Shown: piece after piece, positions 13,450 through 26,930 of the stretch
How the letters are laid out: every line of letters begins with the position of its first letter
How positions within the stretch are numbered: position 1 is the first letter of the stretch
DNA from: Scylla paramamosain
Taxonomy: Eukaryota; Arthropoda; Malacostraca; Decapoda; Portunidae
Direction: 5' to 3'
Length of the DNA: 64,000 nt
NCBI RefSeq assembly: GCF_035594125.1
Contig: NW_026973672.1
Coordinates: 1,177,501-1,241,500 of the forward strand
Made by a program: the position numbers and the translations under genes
Notes under the pieces: generated by a model
What the model was told of the DNA's origin: nothing
The model's database searches: none
Seen by the model: the letters and a program-made list of their open reading frames with translations, nothing else

Positions 13450-13735
13450 GAGAAGGAAATGAGAATATATCGAAACATTTTTAAAGGTGGTGTGGGAATA
13501 ATGATACGTTTCTGAGGTCAGGGAAAATATTGAAACGTTTCACATGTGGCAGTGAGGAAATATTGAAACTCTTCAGTCTTTTGAGGAAAGTTTTGAAACG
13601 TTTCGAAGGTGGCGCGGGAAATACATACTATATGAAAGGTTTTAGAGGTGAGGGGAAAAATACTGAAACGTTTTAGGAGGCGGTGGGGGGAAAATAATGA
13701 AATTTTATTGGTGGAAAGAAAGTATTAGGACAGTC
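13450..13735. repeat. Degenerate minisatellite, ~5-6 units
   Basis: The motif ATTGAAACGTTTYRNAGGTGGNGNGGGAA recurs with period roughly 45-65 bp (for example near 13468, 13528, 13555, 13591 and 13660). Units are strongly diverged. Confidence 0.65.
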
Positions 13736-14575
13736 TAGACGTGGGGTTGGGCAGGCATCTATTTGACTTTAATACCGTTGAATAAAAAAATCCAAGTTAA
13801 CAGCCTCCTCGCTATAAAAATTTATCTTCCTGTCTCTCTCTTCCTCCCTGTGACTGTTCCTTAAACCTTCCCCAGTTTTTCACCTTTTGTAATGTATGTT
13901 ACGTAATGAACATCCTTGGAAAAATCTACCCTGAATGAACGGCATCTAGAACTTTACCTTTTATCACGTCGCTCTTCTTCCTCCTGGCTACCGTTCTTGT
14001 GTTATTCGACTTGGTGAATCCCTAAACATTTTAAAGTTTTTCAGACCCTCAGACCATCATTAGTATGTCCGCGCGTCACCGCTGCTCGTCCGTTCCCCGC
14101 TCGTTGATGGTAGGAGTAATCTCATGTCCTCGACCTTTCCCTGCATTACGTTTTAACCACTGCCCTTCTGATTACTGACTAAAGTGCTCTCCACGTGCCT
14201 GTGTTTTGACGTCATGTTCCCCACTCTTTTCCTTGCCGTGCGTAATATACTTGTGCTTCTGTGACTGACTCACCAAACCAAACACGAGGCATCGGCCACG
14301 AGTTACCAAGCACTCGTGACTTGAACTATTGGTTCATATTAACCCGCCCCTAAAACTTCCACTGTTCAGAGTGAAGAGGATTAGTACTGGATGTCTGCCC
14401 ACGACCGGCTCCATCTTCCTGAGGTTTCTGCCTGCCGTAGTGACGTATACTCGTGAGAGAATCTGACATCATATTTATCGGAGTTTATATTCGCTTGAAC
14501 GTGTTCATAAACGATTGAGGGTTCCACAAGGACAATTTTCTCATGGCTGTTTACCCCACTGACGATGCAGAAACT
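13736..14575. other. Non-coding unique sequence
   Basis: No open frame of note and no recognised element. Confidence 0.4.
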
Positions 14576-14640
14576 TACTGTTAAGCTATTAGAATCATGA
14601 AGACACTTTTGAAAACCACAGTAACTTCCACTACAGTAGG
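14576..14640. repeat. Dispersed repeat C, single copy
   Basis: TACTGTTAAGCTATTAGAATC..GAAAACCACAGTAACTTCCA matches the units at 25370-25580. It is a short dispersed repeat of unknown origin. Confidence 0.5.
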
Positions 14641-14929
14641 TTGTTGGAGTAAGACGCGGAAACTTCTACAAATGCGGGCCCTGATGCCTGGAGCTTCTCT
14701 TAATCTGTACTGTTTAAAACTCTAACGCTTCAGCAAAAGTGGGAGAAGCATTTAGGTAATTGTGGACTAGAAAAGGTTAATAATAGGAGCACTGGAGGGG
14801 ACCAGACATGACCATGTCACCTGCTGAACTAATTAAACGACACGCTAAATAAATTGAACTTCATATTTGACTTTTTTTTCTGTTGCACGTGTGTGTGTTT
14901 GTGTATGTGTGTGAGCATTTGTTTAAGGA
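14641..14929. other. Non-coding unique sequence
   Basis: Nothing recognised except a short TG-rich patch at 14885-14915. Confidence 0.4.
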
Positions 14930-15000
14930 AGAAGGTATCGGCAGTTTAGCGGGCCATTTTTCTTTTTTTCTACCTCTGGCCAGCATCCTTTAAAAAATCA
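14930..15000 (+). mobile_element. LINE 3'-end fragment, family A (terminal ~70 bp)
   Basis: GCGGGCCATTTTTC...CTCTGGCCAGCATCC followed by a short A run matches the terminal part of the family A 3' UTR seen at 26.8 and 61.0 kb. Only the last ~70 bp are present. Confidence 0.45.
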
Positions 15001-15397
15001 CAAACAAAAGTAAACCAATAAGTTGACTCTTACTCTTTACTCCACTTAATTTATTTAACTTCCTTTTACCTAAACAATTTGAGGAGAGAAATATCAAGAT
15101 ATCATAAATAAATTAGTCCACAACTGGGATATTTATTTTCTACGTGGTTCTTTGGCAGAGACAGTTAAGTGGTATGTATTTATTACCCTCCGTAGTCCTC
15201 GACCAGCCTCCACCTAAAACAAAAAGGTAGCATAAGGAAGGAGAGTCGGAAACGACTCTCCTTTGTTCTGCTTGTTAAATAGTTCGTGACGGCGATGGCA
15301 CCTTGAAACATCATGGGCGTGTTGTCAAAGACGGAGATTTAAATACAAATACAAGAGATTGACATTTCGTGGTGTGATCCTCAAAGCGATGTTCCTT

Positions 15398-15402
<5 letters not shown>
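15001..15402. other. Unique sequence containing an 11-bp GAAA-loop hairpin
   Basis: No gene seen. At 15238-15263 the sequence is a perfect 11-bp stem (AAGGAGAGTCG / CGACTCTCCTT) closed by GAAA. No known RNA family was recognised around it. Confidence 0.5.

Positions 15403-15443
<41 letters not shown>
15403..15443. repeat. (TG)n microsatellite
   Basis: About 20 TG units. Confidence 0.95.
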
Positions 15444-15547
15444 TGTCAGTGTGTCCTTGATTTGACCTTTATTTTGGCAAAACAGTTTGTTAATTTAAGT
15501 AGGTGTCTGTCGGTGGGTCCGTTTACCTGTCTATCTGTCCGTCTGTG

Positions 15548-16699
<1,152 letters not shown>

Positions 16700-16920
16700 G
16701 CTGATACGCCAAATTACAAGGCTTGCCACCGAGATCTCTTCTGCTATTCGGCATCAAACTAAAAATATCGTATTGTTCTTTTGTTCTAAAGTTAACAAGT
16801 ATCATGTGGACATTGGAAGTCAAATGTTTGATAATCCAAAGTACAGGCTTGTTACCGCGACTTCTTCTGCTGTTTGGTATCAGTCTAAAAATATCGCTTT
16901 GTTCTTCTGTTGCTGCACCA
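16700..16920. repeat. Degenerate direct duplication, ~130-bp period
   Basis: AGGCTTGCCACCGAGATCTCTTCTGC..ATCAAACTAAAAATATCG (16719-16770) matches AGGCTTGTTACCGCGACTTC..ATCAGTCTAAAAATATCG (16846-16897). The two small overlapping frames share similar sequence only because of this duplication. Confidence 0.65.
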
Positions 16921-17484
16921 GAATTATGCCGCTGTTTGCAAGGTTACTTTCCCTATGTCACTGACTGCTTGCCTCCCTCCTTGCCTTACTACTTGCTTGC
17001 CTCACTATTTCCTTCCTAGGTAAAAGAATATCTTCATCTTAATACTGTAGTTTGGGACATTCCATCTGAGAACGTTAGAGTGGCAAGGTTCCTGAGATAA
17101 AGGTTGAAGGTTCCATTGTCTCTCACAGTGACAGCCTTACCCTGCTTCACTCTTCCACCTGACACCTCTTATCAAACATGCACCGCGGCGCCCCAGATTC
17201 CTTCAACTGTTCCATTGCATTTCGCCTCTCCCTGCCACTGCCATCGTACTCACATCACTGCACTTCATCACGGCAGCCTGTGCGCCCCCGCTGTTCAGTG
17301 TGCGTCGGAACGGGAAGCAGGAGTGTTGTAGAGCTCCCTTCACTAACACCAAGCTGTTTTCCTGTGCTTTTGGTTTTGCTGTGAATGCTAAGGTCTTTTT
17401 TTTTTGTTGTTATTGTTTTTCCGTTCAATCTTCTTGTTTCCATCAACTGAGTAAGCTGTGTGAGAGTTTAGATAATGTTCAGAT
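16921..17484. other. Non-coding spacer
   Basis: No gene recognised in the GC-richer 17100-17330 part. The small frames there do not continue through plausible splice sites that I can see. Confidence 0.4.
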
Positions 17485-17585
<101 letters not shown>

Positions 17586-17714
17586 AATTATACAAATTTA
17601 CATCATATGTGTTTACAGAGTTGCTGTACATATACTTTACATATTTAATACAACAATTTACGCTAAAGAAGTCACTGTTAATGCCTTCTATCTGAAAGCC
17701 TCTCTCTGTCCTCC

Positions 17715-17718
<4 letters not shown>

Positions 17719-17777
<59 letters not shown>
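17719..17777. repeat. (CT)n microsatellite
   Basis: About 29 CT units. Confidence 0.95.
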
Positions 17778-17780
<3 letters not shown>

Positions 17781-18589
17781 GCTGTCTTTCCGATGGCTGT
17801 GCAGTGCAGTCTTCCTTGCTTCATGTCACAGACGAACTCTCACTTTTAATTGAGGAACTTTCTCCTTGTTTCTCGTAAGTTTCATTTTGTATTATGAATT
17901 TTTGTCAATTTGATCTTTATTTTAAATATTATTTAAATTTCTCCCTTATCCAGTTTTTATGTTTAGCTTCCAAAATTTAATTGTGCCACTCGGTTTATGT
18001 AAGTACGTAAGCAAATAAGAAAGTAATGAGCAATGAGACTCAACGAATGTGGTGCGCGTGTCAGCAGCCAAGAGTTTCCTGGTACGAATAACCGACAACA
18101 CTAGAGGGAGCACTTTGGGTCTGTGTCCTTTCACGTTGCGCTGCACGAGTAAGCCTTGTTCACTGGGCGGAGAAGAGGTGCAGGAACTTAAGGATAGGTG
18201 GGGGAACGTAAGGAGCTGTGACCTTGTAGCCCAGCAATGTCACAAAGGCGTCCTAAACCAGAGTGCCACGTGTAGGAGTGCATGAGTATAGCCTGCCTGA
18301 CCACTGACGGAGGGTTTTGTTCTTTAGCTGAATGATATAGGTAGATGAAGATTAGCTATTGATTGTGCTGCATATAAGGGTTACTTATTAAGAAGCACAA
18401 AAATATGGCGTGTTGCAATACGTTTATAATCGAATGTACTAATTTAAGCGTCTGTGTTTTGTTTCCGTGTGATTTCTCTATAGCGGCGGTAGGCATTTCC
18501 GTTGCGATTCTTCTTGTTTCGGAGGCTGAAATGGTCGCCCTCTTCTGTATGAAGGCTTAAATTCTCTGTCCCCCTCTGTGGTGGCGCTG
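17778..18589. other. Non-coding spacer
   Basis: Nothing recognised. Confidence 0.4.
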
Positions 18590-18755
18590 GCAGGATTGGA
18601 TTGACGCTCTTGTCAAGAGGAAGGTTTCAAGACAGTTCTCAAATATTGGTTAATCCTTTTCAGACTTTAATATTTGTGGACTGACACCTTCAGTGGGCCC
18701 TTTTTTTTTTTTTTTTTCCTAGACCAGAGCCCTTCTAACATAAAAAAAAAAAAAA
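18590..18755 (+). mobile_element. LINE 3'-end fragment, family A
   Basis: AGGAAGGTTTCAAGACAGTTC (18619-18639) matches codons for the -REVSRHF- C-terminus. It is followed by the CTTCAGTGGGCC block and the GACCAGAGCCCTTCTAACATAAAA end. Degraded and only about 160 bp long. Confidence 0.6.
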
Positions 18756-19593
18756 ATATCATAGTCATATCTGATTTATGGTATATACTTTTAACTGAGC
18801 AATACAATTTATGATACCGTTCGCTTCCTCTTTAATGGCGCTGAGTTAATACCTTCCTCCGCACGTGACGCTCTTGGCCTGACCTTCACATGTCGGCTCT
18901 CGTTGTATTAACTTCCATAGAAATGAGTATTCTGTATTATTCGTTTCACATCTTTGTTTTGGCCGGGCTGTCTGATTAGCTAGCTATCTGATTCACTAAA
19001 TAGCTTATTAACTCATTGATTAGTAGACTAAGCAATGTGCTGCTTGGTTGGCTGACTGGCTGATTGACTCACCGGCTGACTAGCTGTCATATGACGTGTA
19101 TCCTACTTTGTTCTTACTCTTCTTTAGGGCTGATAAGACTCAATACATTGAGAAGATACGTAGAGGCAAGTCCCTCAGCTGCTACCTTCGCCTTTACCGA
19201 GTCCTAAGATAACTTAAGGGGGGATGATGCGAGGCGAGGCGAGCAGCGCACCTCATGTCGCTCGCTTTTTTGAGCAAGTCAACTGTCTTCGTCTTCAGAG
19301 GGAGCGCTTTCCGCCGGGCCTTTACGAGTTATTTAAGTGGAAACTCAATTTATTTCCGTCATCTCCAATGAAGTGAGGCTTTTCTGAAACGCTTCCAACA
19401 TTTTGCGCTCGGTTTCCTTGGGAGCTTATACTATACTGCGCAACACAAGGGAACACAAAGGAAGATCAAATGGCAGCATGCTAGTTGTTGGCCCCTGCGA
19501 GGCTGATTGTGATGAGCTGCGCTGTGGGAACTGAAGAAAGCAGGATGGTGAAATGGAGGATGGAAGACGCTCTCGTGTGTTGCTTCTCCTTGT

Positions 19594-19596
<3 letters not shown>
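18756..19596. other. Non-coding spacer
   Basis: A degenerate tetranucleotide-like patch (GCTNRCTGATT) lies at 18975-19090. No gene recognised. Confidence 0.4.

Positions 19597-19646
<50 letters not shown>
19597..19646. repeat. (CA)n microsatellite
   Basis: About 25 CA units. Confidence 0.95.
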
Positions 19647-19648
<2 letters not shown>

Positions 19649-20280
19649 TGGTGCTTTTCTTTGCTTTGGTCGAGGTTCTTAGTTCGTTTGCGAATTTCCT
19701 GGCGAAAAGTTTCAAGAACACTGTTTTTTATTTGCTAGCCTGCAGTGAAGTCTTCGCGTCCAACTTGTCGCTGGGATAAAGCTCAACATGCCCAGCCTTA
19801 CTGCTCGCGTCTAACAAAAAGCCTTGTGTATTCTGTGTAACGTCCACTTAATCTTTTAATGGCATAAACAACTACCCATACTGAAGTGTAAGAAATATCC
19901 AATCTCTTTCACTAGACTATCTGTAGCTCCCGAGTTTGTCTTCCAGCTGTCCACTTCTGTATCAATTTTCTTCATTTTCTTTTCTGTTTCTTCATCACTA
20001 AATCACGTATTTTCGCCTGCAGCACAGATTACAACAGTATCCCCTGGTATATGCTCCCGTGATGCCGTGGCGCACGAGACTGTTCCAAAACGCTGGCCGT
20101 CTCTTACTTTTTACGTAGCAGCAACGGGTTAAACAGCTCATTGTTTGCTATTTTATCAGCTGAGGACTAAAAAGCCAGCGTTCAACTTCAATAACAGTGT
20201 TGTGTAAAGTGGACTTGAGCCTCCAACATGTATAGCTCTCCTAGGTAAAAGAAAGCGCTGCCCTTACCATTAAGAAACTG
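19647..20280. other. Non-coding spacer
   Basis: Nothing recognised. Confidence 0.4.
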
Positions 20281-20342
20281 CCGTGAGCCAAGGATCGAAC
20301 TTGGCAACCTTTCCGCAGCGAGTAGAACACCGCACCTCAGAA
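20281..20342 (-). mobile_element. tRNA-derived SINE-like head
   Basis: On the - strand the sequence starts with a degenerate A-box-like TGAGGTGCGGTG. It carries a B-box match GTTCGATCC (complement of 20292-20300) and ends GGCTCACGG, like the T-arm and acceptor end of a tRNA. The spacing is tRNA-like, but I cannot fold a clean cloverleaf, so I call it a SINE head rather than a tRNA gene. Related heads occur at 61.7 and 61.85 kb. Confidence 0.5.
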
Positions 20343-20622
20343 CAACCCAGCCCAGTAACAGTTATTTCAGTCTTTCCCTCAGTAACAGTCATTTCACATG
20401 GCGACATTGAGCCACCTCCCTGTCATCGGTCAGTCTGTCCAGATTCACAGACCCAACCCTTCCTCCGTCTCAGTGTGCTCTTGACAGGCCATGCATGAAC
20501 GTGATTCTTTACCTCTCGCTCTTTTCCCGCTCGTTCCTCCCAGCAAACACTGCTCCGTCACTCCCTGCGAACTGAAGGCAAGTTTCTAACTATACCGTTT
20601 CGAAGTTGTATAGGATTTACGA

Positions 20623-20627
<5 letters not shown>
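20343..20627. other. Non-coding spacer
   Basis: A short internal duplication (CAGTAACAGTYATTTCA at about 20352 and 20381). Otherwise nothing recognised. Confidence 0.4.
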
Positions 20628-20672
<45 letters not shown>

Positions 20673-20724
20673 ACTGCTACTACTACTACTACTTCTACTA
20701 CTACGACTACTACTACTGCATCTT

Positions 20725-20757
<33 letters not shown>
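20628..20757. repeat. Imperfect (TAC)n microsatellite
   Basis: About 40 TAC units with a few substitutions. Confidence 0.95.
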
Positions 20758-20899
20758 ATTCTTTACAAATACACTAATTATATCTGGCTACAAGTTTACC
20801 CAAAAACCTTTACAAGATTTCTGTTTTCCGTGAGCTACTGAGATCGTGTAACTGGAAACCGACTCCGGCCTTCCGTAATTACCCGCGTACCCAAGAGTT

Positions 20900-21600
20900 T
20901 TTATACCATACGTATCTGATCTTGGCCACTTTCAACATGAATAACAAGACATATTAATCTTCCCTCCTTCACTTCATTTTTTTTTCATAACTACCTCTAC
21001 AGTCATGGTTTTTGATACCATACATACCTAAGCGTGTGTAATAAAACTGGACCTCCCTGCCTGCTTCTGTCTTTCCTCTCACCTTTGCCTTGAACTGTTT
21101 CAAAAGGGAGATTTCAAAGCACTTCTCAAACTTTGGATGATGTTTTCTTAACTGTACTCTGCAGGGACTAGCATCTTCAGTGAGCATTTTTTTCTTTACT
21201 GCCCTCAGCCAGAAACTTTCTACATACACAAAAACAAATAAATAAAATAAATGAATAAATTAATTAAATAAATAAATAAATAAATGAATAAAATATAATA
21301 AAAAATAATAAATAAATGAAGTATGGAATTTACCTTTCTTGCTTCACTACAACTTAATATTTCAGTAACTAGCCACATACTCTTACAATTTTAGGTACCG
21401 TACGACCTCTTGTTACTTGAACGTGGGTAATAAAACATATATTTACCTTTCCTACTTCACTATAATTTAGTATTTCCATAACTACTCGTAAGCTCTTATG
21501 ATTTTTGATACCATACGTCTTGTGGCTAACCTCACCCACTTAAACACGAGTAACAAGACTTATTTTCATCTTACTTCCCTGCTTCACTAGAATCAATACA
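20900..21600. repeat. Degenerate ~110-130-bp tandem repeat with a LINE fragment inside
   Basis: Four or so units share TTTTTGATACCATACGT...GAGTAATAAGACTTA...TTCCCTGCTTCACT...TTTCATAACTA, near 20900-21010, 21325-21430, 21430-21530 and 21500-21600. A family A LINE end (21035-21240) and an (AAAT)-rich patch (21236-21318) interrupt the array. Confidence 0.6.
21035..21240 (+). mobile_element. LINE 3'-end fragment, family A
   Basis: CTGCCTGCTTCTGTCTTTCCTC, then GAACTGTTTCAAAAGGGAGATTTCAAAGCACTTCTC, encodes a decayed PASVF...LNSFKR..S-HFS C-terminus. It is followed by GGGACTAGCATCTTCAGTGAGC and the terminal CAGCCAGAAACTTTCTACATACA-A-rich end. The copy sits inside an older tandem array. Confidence 0.6.
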
Positions 21601-21784
21601 CTTTAGGGGCACTAGGAAGAGCAGAGCCAGAATTAAGATACATTTTCTTTCAGACTTTCTTGTTTTTGTATCTGCCTTTTTTTTTTTTTTTATTTATCTT
21701 ATGTCAAGATTACTATTCTTTTTTTTTTTTTTTATCGTCATATTTGCTTTATTTTTTTCCTTTGTAATGAAAGACCATATGTTC
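21601..21784. other. Short T-rich spacer
   Basis: Contains two long T runs. Nothing recognised. Confidence 0.4.
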
Positions 21785-22085
21785 CTCCTGTTTTTATACC
21801 AAAGCCTTGCCGCTACCAACTAATATAGAAAAATTAAGTAATTTCTTATTTTTATACGAAGGTCTTCACGTGGCTCACTTCTATATGTAAAGTAAGAAAC
21901 TTTTCCTATTTTTTTATACTAAAGGCTTCAAGTGGCGCGGTACTTATATACAAAACAAAATGATACCTTTATTTTTACTCTTAAGTCTTTCACGTGGCAC
22001 ACTTCTGTAATATAAAAGTAAGTAATTTTTCTATTTTTTATGCCTAGACCTTGACGTGGCGCGGTACTTACATGTAAGGGTAAAT
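21785..22085. repeat. Degenerate minisatellite, five ~65-bp units
   Basis: The unit TTTTTATACYAARGYCTTNACGTGGCNCRCTTCTATATRTAAA-GTAAG recurs about five times, near 21790, 21850, 21915, 21980 and 22035. Confidence 0.7.
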
Positions 22086-22500
22086 AAAGGCACGCTCTTG
22101 TCCATCCTTCTCCCTCTCGGTGCGGGGACTGAACGGCCGTGTCTTGGCCGCTGAATAAACATGTAGTAGTGGAAAGAACTGCGCCCTGCCTCTCAACGCC
22201 AGGGCCTCGCTGCTGCTGCCGGGGAAAAAATGACACCCTTAAGTCAACAGGACACCCTCCATCCCTGTCACGGTGCCCCTCGCTCGCCCATTTTATTCCC
22301 GCCTCACCCCTGCCTTCCTTCTTTCCACAGCCTCCTGTCTGTCTCCCTCCCTCCGCTTCCCTCTCTCTGCCACACTACTGTCGCCCCACGCTTGGTTTAC
22401 TACTGTGCGTTGTATTTTACTGTTATTGTGTGTTACTGTGACTCCAGGGAAGGCTCTGCATCAAGTACTTCGTGTTGTTTGTGTTAAGATGCGTCGCGAA
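22086..22500. other. Non-coding spacer
   Basis: GC-richer, pyrimidine-biased unique DNA. No gene recognised. Confidence 0.4.
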
Positions 22501-22723
<223 letters not shown>

Positions 22724-22849
22724 AGGCTGACCATCTAAAAAGAAAGAGACACTTTAAATGTAGATGCTTATTCTTTTTTCCACTCGTGCCTCGCGTTCTC
22801 TCTCCCTTCCCTCTCCTGGCCTATTTTTTTCTCCCTTTATTTCCTTTCT

Positions 22850-23399
<550 letters not shown>

Positions 23400-23675
23400 C
23401 AACGAATACAAATATTGGAAAGATATGACCCGAAACAATCTATTGACTTAACGTGGTGAGGAAAAACATTAAAAGAGATCACACAGTTAACGAAATAATC
23501 TCCATGAAACCATCTATTACACGAAACCACCTATTAACTTAATGTGGCGAAGAAAGACACGGAACTCTCCATGAACCGAAACCACCACCTATTAACTTTG
23601 CGTGCCGGAGAAGGAAATTGCAGGAGATGATACAGTTAACACAAAAATTCTCCACGAAACTACCTATTAAAAAGA
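23400..23675. repeat. Degenerate tandem repeat, about three units of ~60-110 bp
   Basis: ACCTATTAACTTAAYGTGGYGA-GAA...ACAGTTAACR-AAAATCTCCAYGAAAC recurs at about 23438, 23530 and 23585. Confidence 0.6.
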
Positions 23676-23879
23676 CCACAGCATACATTGGGAAGGGGGA
23701 CAATAGAGCAAACAAGTGTGGACGGCAAAACATTACCACATGAGGGAATAACAAAGGAACATCGAGGAACAACACAATACCGAGGACTTGTGACCGAAGT
23801 GGCGAAAAGAATCGACACTACAAGAAGATGGACTGTGAGCAAAGAACGCCAGTATAGATAACATAAAGCAAGGGGCAGT

Positions 23880-26400
23880 TCAGGCAATGGTGCAGGTAGT
23901 CGAAGAACAAAGGAAGATGAAGAAACGAAGGAGGATCACGCAGGAAAATTGAGGTGAAGAATATCAAAAACTATACATATTTGTGGAGAGACAGTGTGAT
24001 GCTGGGAGGGGGAGGGTGATGGGCAGGGAGGAAACGTATTGGTCCTTGGAAATAGTGGACGAGGCACCGACAGTGGAAGGAAGACCGAGGCAATGGCGAG
24101 GAAGTGGGGCAAGAGGAAGACAAACACAGATATTAACGTAGGAAAAGGAATATCGTAAGAAAGTGATGACAGGAAAATGGCTCAGGGAAAGAACGAAAAA
24201 TATATAGATTTGAGTGAAAGAAATGTAGTTATTAGTATGTGGTTAAAAATGGATAAAAAAGCTATGACTAGAAAAAAAATAAAGGAAACAGCGAAATATT
24301 TATGTAAGAAAGTGGAGAAGAGGAAGAAGGGAAAATAAAGAAAAGACGTCACTAAGAGAAATAAAAATATGAAGTGATTACAAGAAAGTGAACTCGAGAG
24401 AGAAAAGAAAAAAGAAAGAAGTGAAGGAAACAACAAATAAAAAGTGATGGAGGAAAGTGGAGAAGAAGAAAATACAGACGTAACTGAAGGAAACAAATAT
24501 TATGTGAAAAAAATAAATGTTACAGAAAAGAGAACCAAAAAAAAAAAATATCCATAGAAAAAAAGTGAAGGAAACAATACAGAGAATTTGTTAAAAGAAA
24601 GTGAGTCAGGAAAGAAAAAAAATATCTAAAAAGAGAGAGAAAAGATATTTAAGAACTTGACTAGGTAAAGGATCAGAAGAAAAGATATGAGAAGAAAGTT
24701 ACACTCATAGAAAGTGATGCCAAAAAAACTGCACACAAGAGAAAGAGGAACAAATAAATAATGAGGAACGGGAAACCCAAAGGAAAAGAAAAAAAATGAC
24801 ACACGGAGGAAAGAAGAATGTTTATCATGACACGTGGAAGGAAGAATTATTTTATGATTCGCCCAAAAAAATAATTTAATGACAGAAGAAGAAAAACTTC
24901 GACCAGGGAAAACAAAAAGAAGATCTGATCATAATGCACTGAAGAAAGAATAATGTTATCGTGATGCACAGAGGAAAGAAGAATATTTATCATGACACTT
25001 AGAAGAAAATTATTTTATGATTCGGCGAAGACAGAATTCAATGACAGAAGAAAGAAAATTTTGACCAGAGAAAGCAGAAGAAAGAAAAATTTAATCTTGA
25101 TGTACAGAGAAGAGAATGTTATCATCGTGATGCACAGAGGAATGAATTTTATCTTGGCACATAGAGAAGGGTAAGAAATTGGATTTAATTAAAGAAAAAG
25201 GCTTTCAATGAGAGCATATGAAACAGTCACTACATCGTACATAGAAACGCTTTATGCTCATCAGGACTGTTTTAAAAGGCCACAGGTAATTACTCGGATT
25301 CTCATTATTATTTTTTTTTCAGATGTTGAAGCTGAATCCTTGTTATTACTAAAATTATAAAAGTATACAATGAAAAATCCCAGTAACTAATAGTGAAAAA
25401 CTCTTGAAAACCGCATTAACTTCCATTAGAAACCGTTAAACTATCATTGGAATAAAGAAAACATCCTTGAAAACCAAACAACTTCTATCAATGACTGTTA
25501 AACTATCCTTAGAATCACGCAAGCATCCATGAAAACCCCAGTAACTTTCAATAGTGCCTCTCAAACAGTAGTAAGAGAAAATACACCACACTCTCGAGAA
25601 CCATGACAATCCCTATAACTTCCACTTTCCTGTTAAAAAGTAGACGAGGTAACGAGATAAGTCAGTAAAGTCCGTACAGAAGAAGATAGCGAATTCGAAA
25701 CGGTACGAGAATATAAGGATCCATAGAGAGGAACACGAGTGATGTAAACGGAGAGGATAAGAAGAAAAAAAAAATCACTTAGGAGAGAGATTGTACGTTG
25801 CTATGAGTGGCTGAAAGAGGAGCAGGAGGAGCGACCAAGAAAAGGCTGGAAGGAAGCTGTAAAAACTGCTTGCAATGAAGGGTCTTGTGAGGAAGGAAAG
25901 GAAGAGGCCCTTGAGAAGACAACACGAAGGTTATTACATGGCGTGATGACAAAATGAACTAGAGGCAGAAGGCTGGGACCAGGGAACAAGAAGGAAGAAA
26001 AGATGTAGGAGGAGGAAAGGAGATGAAAGGAGGAGGAAAAATAGAAAAGAGGAGGGAAAATGAAAATAAGAAAAGAAAAGAAAGAAACTGAGAAGAAAAT
26101 GGAAGATGAGAAGAGAATAAAGGAAAAATAAAAGGTAAAGAAGGGAAAGTAGCAAAAAATAGAGGTGAAAGGAAGAAAAGAAAAAAAAAATAGAGAGGAG
26201 GACAGATGATGAAACGGAAAAAAAAAGAAAAATAGAGGAGAGACAAAGAAAAGAGGAAAAAATAAAAGAATTAAAGAAGGAAGAAGTGAAGGCAAAGGAG
26301 ACGAAGGGTAGTGAGAAAGAAAAAAAAATGGAAGACAATGGAAAACGAAGAAAATTAAGACAAAATAAGGTGAAGAAAAATTCGAGGTTACAGACACTTT
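23880..26400. repeat. Purine-rich degenerate repeat region, ~2.5 kb
   Basis: The + strand is dominated by A and G for about 2.5 kb (GAAAGAAG-, GGAAAGAA-type words). Within it, two 166-bp units at 24812-24977 and 24978-25143 align along their length (shared TTTATCATGACAC, ATTATTTTATGATTCG, GTTATCRTGATGCACAGAGGAA). The -strand Phe/Ser/Leu frames of up to 201 codons reflect the bias rather than a protein. Confidence 0.65.
25370..25600. repeat. Dispersed repeat C, three ~70-bp units
   Basis: Three units share ACTGTTAAACTATCNTTRGAATNA...AACATCCTTGAAAACC...GTAACTTYCAATAG, at about 25375-25435, 25436-25500 and 25501-25570. A single related copy lies at 14576-14640. Confidence 0.6.
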
Positions 26401-26764
26401 ACTCATTCGTGTTTCTGTTTATTTCTGTTTCTCTTTGCTGTTATTGGAGTCTAATGTCGTTGTCAGTATTGTTGCTGATGCTTATGCTGCTGTCTGCTCG
26501 ATTCCTCGTCGGCACTTCCTCTCCCTAACACCTCCAAGTGACGGGCAGTCAGATAGGTGTGCGAGAACAAAGTTAGTTGGTGATGCTTAACTTCACGAAT
26601 ATTGATAGGCAGAGACAGACTGGTAGGTAGATAGATATATAGGTAGAGAAACAGATCGATAGACAGAGACGGACACATAGTTAGACAGATAGACAGATAG
26701 ATAGATAATGAGCCGCTAATTGTATCTCTCATAAAGAAAAGGATTACCAAAGAAGTGTTCATTT
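26401..26764. repeat. Spacer with degenerate (GATA)n
   Basis: Unique sequence to about 26600, then imperfect GATA/GACAGATA units at 26625-26706. Confidence 0.6.
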
Positions 26765-26930
26765 ATGTGTGAAGGTATAGGTTTCAAGACACTTATCCAC
26801 CAATTTTTGACCACTGCTTTGACCCTTTTAGGGACTGGCATTTCAGTGGGCATTTTTTTTATTAGATTTTTGTTGCCCTTGGCCAGTATCCTTCCTACAT
26901 AAAAAAAAGAAAAAAAAAAAAATAGATAGG
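26765..26930 (+). mobile_element. LINE 3'-end fragment, family A
   Basis: AGGTTTCAAGACACTTATCC...GACCCTTTTAGGGACTGGCATTTCAGTGGGC...TGCCCTTGGCCAGTATCCTTCCTACAT-A-run. This is the best-preserved 3' UTR of the family in the window and shows the A-rich terminus. It has lost the SVFPPSYDLNSF part. Confidence 0.65.

Noticed and set aside
15190..15265. Hammerhead ribozyme around GGAAACGACTC
   Set aside because: The conserved CTGATGA core strand is absent. Only a simple hairpin remains.
25801..26406. 201-codon - strand Phe/Ser/Leu frame
   Set aside because: It is the complement of a purine-rich region where stops are rare on this strand. There is no membrane-protein pattern beyond the composition.
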